DNA from: Kordiimonas aestuarii
GTDB taxonomy: Bacteria > Pseudomonadota > Alphaproteobacteria > Sphingomonadales > Kordiimonadaceae
Reading direction: 5' to 3'
DNA: 64,000 nt
Assembly (NCBI RefSeq): GCF_025574465.1
Contig: NZ_JAOBPP010000019.1
Location: forward strand, 248,001-312,000
This document shows, in pieces, positions 55,110 through 62,884 of the stretch (positions within the stretch are counted from its first letter, which is position 1; each line of letters starts with the position of its first letter). A program made the translations under genes and the position numbers. The notes beneath the pieces were generated by a model. The model was not told where the DNA came from, ran no database searches, and saw only the letters and a list, made by a program, of their open reading frames with translations.

Positions 55110-55529
55110 ATGATCAAGACCATTTTATGCGCGGTTGGGGTGTTGCTGGCGTCCGCAACTGTCGCAGCTGAGGACGAACAGGCCAAGCTGCCATTCTCCA
55201 AGGCCCTGCGGGTGGGCAATATGCTTTATCTGTCAGGCGAACTGGGGGCCAAGCCCGGCACCATGTCACTTGTGCCCGGCGGCATCGGGCCCGAGACCCG
55301 CCAGACGATGGACAATATCAAGGCAACGCTTGAAGCGCATGGGTCCGACATGGACCATGTGGTCAAATGTCTTGTCATGATGGCGGACATCAGTGAATGG
55401 GCGGCGATGAATGAAGTGTACCGCACCTATTTTGATGACCGCTTCCCGGCGCGCAGTGCCATGGGCGCAAACGGCCTTGCCCTTGGCGCGCGGGTCGAGA
55501 TTGAATGCATGGCAACAGTGAAGGAATAA
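55110..55529 (+). CDS. Exported RidA/YjgF-family protein
   Basis: A 139-residue RidA-fold protein (YjgF/YER057c/UK114). After a signal peptide (to about TVAAED, residue 19) come 'FSKALRVGNMLYLSGELG', 'GIGPETRQTMDNIKATLEAHGSDMDHVVKCLVMM' and 'GANGLALGARVEIECMA'. Cytoplasmic RidA deaminates enamine/imine intermediates; the family Arg is kept in 'GARVEIE'. A periplasmic copy is unusual in role. The second ATG (55110) is better placed for GGAG than 55107. Confidence 0.85.
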   Translation: MIKTILCAVGVLLASATVAAEDEQAKLPFSKALRVGNMLYLSGELGAKPGTMSLVPGGIGPETRQTMDNIKATLEAHGSDMDHVVKCLVMMADISEWAAMNEVYRTYFDDRFPARSAMGANGLALGARVEIECMATVKE

Positions 55530-55533
55530 CGAC

Positions 55534-57555
55534 CTAGTCCATCATCAGGACGTCAATACTTGCGAGCGCTGTCAGGTATTCGCCGACGGCCTCGCACCCG
55601 ACCGGGCCAAACTCGGCGGTCAGCAGGTCGCAGATTTCCCCCACGCTGCGGTTGCCATCCACATAGTTGAGCGCTTCGTAGCTGATCTCATGGCCATGTT
55701 GGGAACTGAGCAGGGCAAGTGCGGACAGTTTGTCGGTACCAAGTTTGTCTTCAATATACGAATAGCCGAAGCCATTCATCGTGCCCTTGATGGCCGGGTT
55801 GCGCTGGTAGACAGGGCCTTCTTTTGTTATCGCAGCGGGGGTGCCGTCAAGTGACGCCAGCGCGCTGGTAAGGGCTGTAAGGCCTGAGGTGTCCGTCTCC
55901 GGTGCATAGTCCTTGATGCTGCGAATGATGTGCTGTTCTGTCAGCCAATAGCCCAGCCGGGCGGCGGCGCGGTCCTCCGCATTATACCCTTGGCTTTTTT
56001 TCAGCGCTTCCGCAAAGCGCGCAACGACTGCCGACTGCTCCAGTTTCTCCAGCACACCTGCGTCCTCATCGGTCAGGCCCGCGAGGATTGCTGCCTGCGC
56101 GGCCCCCATAAAAGCAGCGCGCTTGAGTTTGGTGGGATCAACGTTCGCGGCGAGGTCTTTGGTGGTATGGATATAGCGGTCAGGCCAGTCGTGCATATAG
56201 GTGACGGGGATGCCCCAACTGCCGGCGGCGAATACATCATGGTCGCTGCCCATGGATAGCCACTCCTTGAGCGCGAGAAGCGGTTCCCGCCCTCCTTCGG
56301 GCGAATAAAGCGGAAAGGCTGTGTCCTGTCCGCTGGCAAACGCCAGGCTGTGTTCGTTGACAAAATCGGTAACCGCCCAGGCGATATCGCCGGAAACGTC
56401 GGCGGTGCTCTTTGGGCCGCGCGATACCCGGAACACCGCTTTGGTCACCGGCCCGCCGCCAACCATATCCATATGGATCACATGTTTGGTATTTTCTGCG
56501 AGTTCAGGATAGACATTGAGCAGAATGAGCGTTGCCTCGATTTCTGACGGCCACAGGAAGCGGATTGTGCGTTTTGGTTGGGGCAGGGTGCCTGTTGCTA
56601 TCAGTCGCTTGAGGGTGCGTGCAGCCTCGAGGATTGCAGCGCAGCCGCTGGCGTTATCATTGGCGCCGGGGCGCGGATGGTCGAGATGGCAACTGAAGGT
56701 GATTTCTTCATTGGAGAGCTTGGGTTCACTGCCCGGGATTGTCGCGGTAACGATACGGTATTCACCCACCTCCCGCACGGCATCCACTTTGGCGTGGAAG
56801 AGGATTTTTTCCCCTCTCCTGAGCCGTTCTTGCAACGCACGGGCCTCGCCAAGGCTGGTCATGAAAGCGAAAGCGGGCTCGTCACGAAAAGAACCAAGGT
56901 GGCCCCAGCGGACCAAGCTGTCGTCCAGTTGCCACCAGGCGCTTTTCTGGTTCGCGGCGTAAGAGAGTATGCCTGCGGCGCCGTACCTGCGTAAGGCCAG
57001 CGCCTCCACGGTGGCTGGTTGGCTTGAGGTCAGGACAATTTTGCCCTTCACATCCTTGCCCGCATAATCGGTTTCCGAGGTGCCCGGGCCGATGTCAACA
57101 AGTGCTGCGGTTATATCGGCGCTGTCACTATCCTGCGCGAGGGTCAGGGGCCGTGCATTCCAATCCCCCAGCTTGCTCAGCCGTGTGCCGTCGCCAGCCA
57201 CTTCCCAAAGTTCGGCAAAGCTCACGTTCCATGCCGGGCGGGACTTTTGGGTGCCATAGAGGGTTTCGCCATCGGCGGGCAGGCGAAAGATATCCACGGT
57301 ATCAAAGCCGTATGATTTCAGCTTGGTGATAATTAAGTCTGCGGCCTGGTCGAATTGCGCACTTGCCCGCGTACGGTGATAAAGCGTGATTTCATCCAGT
57401 GTACGTTTGGCGGCAACGCCGGAGGTTTCCTCGGCGAGGCCTTTTAACGCCGCTTCCGGGATAAGCGCCGCCAAGCCGTCGGCTGCAAACGCGTGGGTGG
57501 AGAACGCAGCGCTTACGACAATGGCGCTGGCAAACCGGGTGAAAGTTTTGATCAC
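55534..57555 (-). CDS. Exported M28-family zinc peptidase
   Basis: A 673-residue protein with a signal peptide (to about AFAAD, residue 25), a PA-like insert around residues 150-250, and an M28 metallopeptidase domain with the zinc ligands in 'CHLDHPRPGANDNASGCAAILEAAR', 'LWPSEIEAT' and 'VIHMDMVGGG', and 'SMGSDHDVF'. The C-terminal 150 residues are helical and of unknown role. It is convergent with the RidA gene, four bases between stops. Confidence 0.9.
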   Translation of the reverse strand: MIKTFTRFASAIVVSAAFSTHAFAADGLAALIPEAALKGLAEETSGVAAKRTLDEITLYHRTRASAQFDQAADLIITKLKSYGFDTVDIFRLPADGETLYGTQKSRPAWNVSFAELWEVAGDGTRLSKLGDWNARPLTLAQDSDSADITAALVDIGPGTSETDYAGKDVKGKIVLTSSQPATVEALALRRYGAAGILSYAANQKSAWWQLDDSLVRWGHLGSFRDEPAFAFMTSLGEARALQERLRRGEKILFHAKVDAVREVGEYRIVTATIPGSEPKLSNEEITFSCHLDHPRPGANDNASGCAAILEAARTLKRLIATGTLPQPKRTIRFLWPSEIEATLILLNVYPELAENTKHVIHMDMVGGGPVTKAVFRVSRGPKSTADVSGDIAWAVTDFVNEHSLAFASGQDTAFPLYSPEGGREPLLALKEWLSMGSDHDVFAAGSWGIPVTYMHDWPDRYIHTTKDLAANVDPTKLKRAAFMGAAQAAILAGLTDEDAGVLEKLEQSAVVARFAEALKKSQGYNAEDRAAARLGYWLTEQHIIRSIKDYAPETDTSGLTALTSALASLDGTPAAITKEGPVYQRNPAIKGTMNGFGYSYIEDKLGTDKLSALALLSSQHGHEISYEALNYVDGNRSVGEICDLLTAEFGPVGCEAVGEYLTALASIDVLMMD

Positions 57556-57646
57556 GTCATACCCCCTTGGATGGATACCAAGAGCTTAGGCAGCGTTATA
57601 GCGCCTGACAAGGGCGATCATTGGGGTGATACAGCGGTGGTTCGCC

Positions 57647-57946
57647 TCAGGCCTTGACGTGCTTGCCGGTCCCGTCGCCTTTTGGCATCCAACGTCGGGC
57701 GCGGTTTTCGGCCATCTTTTTGTTGACTTCCTCGGTGAGTGATAGGCCATTCAATTCCATCAGGCGGTATAACAGGATGGCGATATCCGCTGTTTCCTTG
57801 CCAATTTCGGCACGATCACCTGCCTCAGTCGCTTCAAGGAGTTCTTCAAGTTCAAGCATGGCACGGCGCACCAGGACACTGTGGTCATGGGCCGGGCCGA
57901 AGGTGTCTTCGGCCCAGACAGTGATGGTCTTCTGACTCTCAGTCAT
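57647..57946 (-). CDS. MazG-like nucleotide pyrophosphohydrolase
   Basis: A 99-residue all-alpha NTP-PPase-type domain with the metal motif ExxE...ExxD in 'ELEELLEATEAGDRAEIGKETADIAILLYRL'. It may hydrolyse non-canonical nucleoside triphosphates. The ATG at 57946 overlaps the end of the carbonic anhydrase gene by eight bases (ATGACTGA), so the two are coupled. Confidence 0.85.
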   Translation of the reverse strand: MTESQKTITVWAEDTFGPAHDHSVLVRRAMLELEELLEATEAGDRAEIGKETADIAILLYRLMELNGLSLTEEVNKKMAENRARRWMPKGDGTGKHVKA

Positions 57947-58586
57947 TTTTTGCCAAAACCGAGCGCAGGGTAAAGGCGGTGTCATGTTTGGCAACTACTT
58001 CGGAGAGGTCTCCGGTGTGGATGTCGAAAAGCAGGCCCTGAAGCGATAGTTTGCCTGCTTTCACACGGTCGGCTACGAACGGGAACGACTTCAGGTTTTG
58101 CATTGAAAGATAAATGGCCGCGCGCTCAAGCAGGCGCTTACGCGTACCAGGATCCGCGGCTGTCAGGTCGTCGTATTTTTTTTGCCACTCTTGCAAGGGG
58201 CGCATCCAGCGGCCAACAAAGCTGTCCTCGGGTACATTGCGGTCTACAACGCTTGCGACGCCGCCACAGCCAGCGTGCCCAAGCACAACAATATTGTCGA
58301 CCTCAAGTGCGGTAACCGCGAACTCAATCGCAGCCGATGTACCGTGATAGACGCCGTCTGTCTCGTAGGGTGGAACCATGGCCGCGACGTTGCGGACCAC
58401 AAAAAGGTCACCGGGGCCAGCTGTCAGGATCTGCTGAACAAGTACCCGGCTGTCCGAACACGCTATCACCAGTGTATGCGGTGTCTGGCCGTGGGTGGCT
58501 AGGTCTTCATAAAGCTCGCGGTCACGCTCGAAAGCCTGTTCCCGGAAGGTGCGATATCCATTTAACAGTCGTTGATCGATGCTCAT
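57939..58586 (-). CDS. Beta-class carbonic anhydrase
   Basis: A 215-residue zinc enzyme that interconverts CO2 and bicarbonate. Zinc ligands lie in 'VIACSDSRVL' (Cys) and 'VLGHAGCGGV' (His, Cys), with the Asp-Arg dyad of CSDSR. The length matches the family. It is upstream of the MazG-like gene with an eight-base overlap. Confidence 0.95.
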   Translation of the reverse strand: MSIDQRLLNGYRTFREQAFERDRELYEDLATHGQTPHTLVIACSDSRVLVQQILTAGPGDLFVVRNVAAMVPPYETDGVYHGTSAAIEFAVTALEVDNIVVLGHAGCGGVASVVDRNVPEDSFVGRWMRPLQEWQKKYDDLTAADPGTRKRLLERAAIYLSMQNLKSFPFVADRVKAGKLSLQGLLFDIHTGDLSEVVAKHDTAFTLRSVLAKND

Positions 58587-58665
58587 GTACTTATGGCCCC
58601 TCTTTTTAGTTTGTTCTCTTGTAGGCAGGTAAAGGCATCATCGCCAGTGTTTTGTGTCAATGGAC

Positions 58666-59226
58666 TTAGCGGTGGAACTCAAAATTTTCAATCCGGGCTG
58701 CAGGAGCACCCGCGCCGAGGTCGAGATAACGCATTTCCTTGATGCTGTCCCGACCAATATTGGCATTGTCCCGGTCGCCTTCTTCGCCGAACGGTTTGCG
58801 GCCCAGGCCATAAACCATCAGGTATTTTACAACCCCTTGTTCATCTGCCAGTGGATATTGAAGAGTCTCATACAAGTATTTGCTGCCGCCGGGAGTGGTG
58901 ACGACGTCACCCACATAGGCACCGCAGGGTGTTCCCAGTACATAGGCATGAAAGACCGACAACGGTTTTACAAACTCCGGCGGTAGCAGATCATAATAGT
59001 TTTTGCCCGTAACCTTCAAGCCCGACACGCGCTCGATACCGCTGCCATAAAAAAGCACGCGCATATCCTGATGGCCAACTGCTTCCGCGATGCCGATATT
59101 TTGCAACATCTCGCCAAATTGCATGGGGGTAATGTCACGTTTGCAGGGAACGAGCTTGTGAGCCGATCGGGGCAGCATGTGCCAGCGCTCAAGAAAGCTG
59201 TCGAAGTCAGCGCTTAATTTGAACAT
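58666..59226 (-). CDS. PAS_5-family protein, second of three
   Basis: A 186-residue soluble protein. Shared with its neighbour at 59309: 'F..DFDxFLxxW..LPR.AH..LPCK.DITP..FG..L', 'GxxYYDLLPPEFVKP', 'GTPCGAYVGDVV' and the C-terminal 'MRYLDLGAGAPAA'. This is the PAS_5 type of alphaproteobacterial sensor-like domain. The ATG at 59226 is chosen; the upstream GGAAGGAAGT is shared with the neighbour's leader. It lies downstream of the second paralogue and is probably its tandem duplicate. Confidence 0.78.
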   Translation of the reverse strand: MFKLSADFDSFLERWHMLPRSAHKLVPCKRDITPMQFGEMLQNIGIAEAVGHQDMRVLFYGSGIERVSGLKVTGKNYYDLLPPEFVKPLSVFHAYVLGTPCGAYVGDVVTTPGGSKYLYETLQYPLADEQGVVKYLMVYGLGRKPFGEEGDRDNANIGRDSIKEMRYLDLGAGAPAARIENFEFHR

Positions 59227-59308
59227 GGATTGATACTTCCTTCCCGAAAATATCATGCCTGTTATATCTCGGTTTTTCAATCAGACCACGAGACAGCGTG
59301 GCGTGAGT

Positions 59309-59893
59309 TTACCTAATGCCGGATAATTGATCGGCGCGATGAAAGGTGAAATCCTTGACGTAAGCGCTTGGGGCCCCCGCACCGAGGTCGAGATAAACCA
59401 TATCCTTGATGTTGGAGGGCGCATGGCTTGTATAGGTTCTTGTGCCTTTGTCGGTGTATGGCTTGCGGTCGAGTCCGTACCCAATGAGATACCGTACTTC
59501 ACCCTTTTCATCGGTCGCGGGGAACTGCACATTATAGTGGATGTATTGGCTGCCCTCGGTGGTGCCGATGACATCGGCGATATAGGCTCCGCATGGAGTT
59601 CCCAACAAATTGTTATGGAACTGAGTCATGGGCTTGATGAAGTTTTCGGGTAAAATGTCGTAATAATCCCGCCCCATGACGGGGAAGCCTGCGTTCCGTT
59701 CATATCCGTCGCCAGCGTAAACGACATACAAGCTTTGTGCGCCACGTCTTTCCGCAAGGGCAACATAGTGAAGCAGATTACCAAAAACCGCAGGGGTTAT
59801 GTCACTTTTGCAAGGTAAACAGAGATGGGCTCGCCTTGGCAAATTGCGCCAAAGTGTCAGAAATTCATCGAATTCGGGGTTCAAATCAAACAA
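59309..59893 (-). CDS. PAS_5-family protein, third of three
   Basis: A 194-residue paralogue of the protein at 58666-59226, with the same 'LPCKSDITPAVFGNLL', 'YYDILPENFIKP', 'GTPCGAYIADVIGTT' and 'MVYLDLGAGAPSA' segments. The start is a TTG at 59893, with GGAAGG upstream in the same place as in the paralogue. No PAS-associated kinase or cyclase domain is attached, so both may be partners of separate regulators. Confidence 0.78.
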   Translation of the reverse strand: MFDLNPEFDEFLTLWRNLPRRAHLCLPCKSDITPAVFGNLLHYVALAERRGAQSLYVVYAGDGYERNAGFPVMGRDYYDILPENFIKPMTQFHNNLLGTPCGAYIADVIGTTEGSQYIHYNVQFPATDEKGEVRYLIGYGLDRKPYTDKGTRTYTSHAPSNIKDMVYLDLGAGAPSAYVKDFTFHRADQLSGIR

Positions 59894-59934
59894 GGCCGAG
59901 ACTTCCTTCCCAGCCTATCATGCATTGTATATTG

Positions 59935-60423
59935 TTATTTTTCAATCTGTCGTAGCACCGTGTCACGCTCATCACCGTCGACGATATTCAGAAGCACCTC
60001 CCAAAAGCCGGCGACAGCCTCGGGGCCTGCGCGCTTGTACGCTTCCGCCACTCTGTCACGCTGGCTGGCAAATAGTTCTTTCTCAAACGCTTTGCCTTTG
60101 TCTGTTAGATGCAGAAGGCGCTGCCGACGATCTTCAAGCCCGGCGTCCTGCTGGATGTAGCCTTCCTCAACCAGTTGCCCGAGAACGCGGGAGAGGCTTT
60201 GTTTCGTGATGCGCAAAAGGGAAAGAAGACCGGATACCGTTGTGCCTGGATTACGGCCGACAAAATATAGCACCCGGTGATGCGCTCGTCCGAAGCGGGA
60301 TTGAGCCAGTATTTCGTCCGGATCGCTGGTGAAATCCCGGTAGGCGAAATAGAGCAGCTCGACGCCGCGGCGGAGTTCTTCCTCGCGCAAATAAAGGTTC
60401 GATTGTGGCAGTTTTCGTTGCAT
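59935..60423 (-). CDS. MarR-family transcriptional regulator
   Basis: A 162-residue winged-helix regulator. The recognition region is 'TTVSGLLSLLRITKQSLSRVLGQLVEEGYIQQDAGLEDRRQRLLHLTDKGKAFE', with the DRR wing. It is divergent from ilvE, and a near-palindromic site lies in the gap, so it may control ilvE and itself. The start ATG at 60423 has no strong ribosome site. Confidence 0.92.
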   Translation of the reverse strand: MQRKLPQSNLYLREEELRRGVELLYFAYRDFTSDPDEILAQSRFGRAHHRVLYFVGRNPGTTVSGLLSLLRITKQSLSRVLGQLVEEGYIQQDAGLEDRRQRLLHLTDKGKAFEKELFASQRDRVAEAYKRAGPEAVAGFWEVLLNIVDGDERDTVLRQIEK

Positions 60424-60441
60424 GGCAGCCCAGTTGAATAT

Positions 60442-60460
60442 ATGTCAGTGTTATTGACAT
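60442..60460. promoter_or_regulatory. MarR operator candidate upstream of ilvE
   Basis: ATGTCA, seven bases, TGACAT is an inverted repeat in the 113-base divergent gap. TTGACA of a possible plus-strand -35 box overlaps its right half, so binding could block ilvE transcription. Confidence 0.6.
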
Positions 60461-60536
60461 AATATCGACACAATGTTACACCGATCAAGTAAAAAGCGAC
60501 ATAATCTTATTTGTTAGGCGTTTTCGGAGAATAGAA

Positions 60537-61415
60537 ATGGCAAGTGCGCCCTATAATGACCGCGATGGGTGGATGTGGATGGACGGTGAGTTTCATCCTT
60601 GGCGGGAATGTAATGCCCACGTTTTAACACATGCCCTTCATTATGGTGGCGCCGTCTTTGAAGGCCAGCGCGCTTATAATGGCACGATATTCAAATTGAA
60701 AGAACACACGGCGCGTTTGTTCAACTCAGCCAAAATTCTTGGTTATGAGGTTCCCTACAGCCAGCAGGACATCAATGACGCCTGCATGGAGTTGCTTGAG
60801 AAAAACGAACTGGTTGATGCCTATTGCCGCCCTATTGTATGGCGCGGCAGTGAGATGATGGGCGTTAGCGCGCAGGCAAACACGATTCACGCGGCGATTG
60901 CTGTGTGGGAATGGCCCTCTTATTTTTCGCCGGAAGCCCGTATGAAAGGGCTTCGGCTCGATATCTCAACCTGGCGGCGGCCCGCCCCCGATACCGCGCC
61001 GACAAACGCTAAAGCGTCCGGCCTTTACATGATCTGCACCATGTCCAAACATGCGGCGGAGGCCAAAGGCTATGACGATGCACTGATGTTTGACTATCGT
61101 GGTCAGGTGGCGGAGGCAACCGGGGCCAATATCTTCTTCGTCAAAGACGGTGAGCTGCATACCCCGACGCCAGACTGTTTCCTAAATGGTATTACCCGCC
61201 AGACCGTGATGGAACTGGCAGAAAAACGCCAGATCAAGATCGTGGAACGTGCCATCATGCCGGATGAACTCGCCGGGTTCGAGCAGGCATTCCTGACCGG
61301 ATCCGCCGCGGAAGTGACGCCGTTGTCCGAGATTGGCCCCTATAATTTTGAAGTTGGCGAAATGACTAAAACGCTGATGTTCGATTATGATGCGCTGGTG
61401 AAGGGGAAAGCCTGA
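60537..61415 (+). CDS. ilvE: Branched-chain amino acid aminotransferase
   Basis: A 292-residue class IV PLP aminotransferase for leucine, isoleucine and valine. It shows 'VLTHALHYGGAVFEGQRAY', the PLP lysine in 'TNAKASGLY', 'DALMFDYRGQVAEATGANIFFVKDG' and 'FLNGITRQTVMELA'. GGAGA precedes the ATG. It is divergent from a MarR regulator, which is unusual for a biosynthetic gene. Confidence 0.95.
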   Translation: MASAPYNDRDGWMWMDGEFHPWRECNAHVLTHALHYGGAVFEGQRAYNGTIFKLKEHTARLFNSAKILGYEVPYSQQDINDACMELLEKNELVDAYCRPIVWRGSEMMGVSAQANTIHAAIAVWEWPSYFSPEARMKGLRLDISTWRRPAPDTAPTNAKASGLYMICTMSKHAAEAKGYDDALMFDYRGQVAEATGANIFFVKDGELHTPTPDCFLNGITRQTVMELAEKRQIKIVERAIMPDELAGFEQAFLTGSAAEVTPLSEIGPYNFEVGEMTKTLMFDYDALVKGKA

Positions 61416-61441
61416 CAGGCTCTCCCCCGTTTTCAGCGGTT

Positions 61442-61852
61442 TTAGCTCAGCATTTTTGATTCTTTGATGGCGCGTACGAGGTCGCTCAGGGCGTCACGTA
61501 CATTTGCGTTTGGCAAGGTGTCCAATTCGGGAATGATGAGATCCATTTCGGTGATACGGCCCGAGAGGATTTCATCGCCCGAGGGCAAACCTTCATAAAA
61601 ATACCCCACCGTTGTTTGCATGATGTGCGCGAGAAGATAAAGCCGCCCGGCACTGATGCGATTAAGCCCGCTTTCGTATTTTTGAACCTGCTGGTAGGAG
61701 ATGCCAAGAATATTGGCGATATCCTGCTGCGACAGGTCCAGCGTGCGGCGGCGATCCCGAAGACGGCGCCCCACATGTTTGTCAATGAGGTCGGCTTTTC
61801 TGGCCGAAAGTTCGAGCAAGCTTTCCTCAATTTCGTCAATTTGTCTGCCCAT
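61442..61852 (-). CDS. XRE-family helix-turn-helix regulator
   Basis: A 136-residue protein with a HTH ('GRRLRDRRRTLDLSQQDIANILGISYQQVQKYESGLNRISAGRLYLLAHIM') like those of many alphaproteobacterial small XRE proteins, then a helical tail. It has no ligand domain of known type. It is divergent from bamD; the 200-base gap contains AT-rich sequence but no clear dyad. Confidence 0.9.
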   Translation of the reverse strand: MGRQIDEIEESLLELSARKADLIDKHVGRRLRDRRRTLDLSQQDIANILGISYQQVQKYESGLNRISAGRLYLLAHIMQTTVGYFYEGLPSGDEILSGRITEMDLIIPELDTLPNANVRDALSDLVRAIKESKMLS

Positions 61853-62056
61853 AGCTTTTACTCCAGTTTTGCCGATGGGATTCTCCGTTGGCGCGTGCGA
61901 CTTACTGTGCTAGAGATTTCGCCAACGCCGATGCGGCCGGGTATCTCCTTCTTGTGGTTGGTGAAATTATACCATTGGTTGCATGATTATGAGATTATAA
62001 CCTTATGGGGGAAATGCAAGGGGACATTTCGCCTATTACGGGAGTGACAGACTGCC

Positions 62057-62866
62057 ATGACAGCAAATTGGCTGAAGATACCTGTACTGAGTGTGCTCTT
62101 GATGAGTGTTGCTGCTTGCAGTTCCAAAGATGACGAAGATCGCTATATCGCTCGGGATGTGGAGGTTCTTTATAACCTTGCCCAGGATAATCTAGCGAAG
62201 AAGCGCTATAAATTTGCAGCAGCAGCTTTCGATGAGGTTGAGCGTCAACACCCGTATTCGGTGTGGGCGCGTCGGGCACAACTTATGGCGGCCTATTCGC
62301 ATTATATGACCAATTCGTACGACGATGCGATATTGGCAGCGGAACGCTTCCTACAGTTGCATCCGGGAAACCGCAGTGCGCCATATGCCTACTACCTGAT
62401 CGCCCTTTGCCACTATGAGCAAATTTCGGATGTGGGTCGAGATCAACAGAAGACCGTTGACGCAGAGAGCTCACTGGTGGAAGTGATCCGGCGGTTCCCA
62501 AATTCCGACTATGCCAAAGACGCCAAGCTCAAACTTGACCTGACCCGTGACCACCTGGCCGGCAAGGACATGGAAGTTGGCCGCTATTACCAGAACCGGC
62601 ATGAATATCTTGCGGCAGAAACACGCTTCCGGGCTGTCATCGAAAATTATCAGACTACGAGCCATACGCCAGAGGCGCTGCACCGCCTTGTGGAGATATA
62701 TCTGTCACTGGGAATTGCCGACGAAGCAAAGATGGCGGCCGCCGTTCTGGGGCACAACTTCCCGGGCAGCAAGTGGTATCGCTACAGCTATTCGCTGTTG
62801 AGCGGCAAGGACATGGTGCCTGAATACAGTGAAAAATCCTGGCTCAGCAAAATCTGGCCGTTCTAA
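62057..62866 (+). CDS. bamD: Outer-membrane protein assembly factor BamD
   Basis: A 269-residue lipoprotein of the BAM complex, which inserts beta-barrel proteins. Lipobox VAAC (Cys22) is followed by TPR repeats; 'LYNLAQDNLAKKRYKFAAAAFDEVERQHPYSVWARRAQLMAAYSHYMTNSYDDAILAAERFLQLHPGN' is highly typical. It is directly before recN, the usual order in alphaproteobacteria. Confidence 0.95.
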   Translation: MTANWLKIPVLSVLLMSVAACSSKDDEDRYIARDVEVLYNLAQDNLAKKRYKFAAAAFDEVERQHPYSVWARRAQLMAAYSHYMTNSYDDAILAAERFLQLHPGNRSAPYAYYLIALCHYEQISDVGRDQQKTVDAESSLVEVIRRFPNSDYAKDAKLKLDLTRDHLAGKDMEVGRYYQNRHEYLAAETRFRAVIENYQTTSHTPEALHRLVEIYLSLGIADEAKMAAAVLGHNFPGSKWYRYSYSLLSGKDMVPEYSEKSWLSKIWPF

Positions 62867-62884
62867 TGGACCAAGGGGGGCGCG

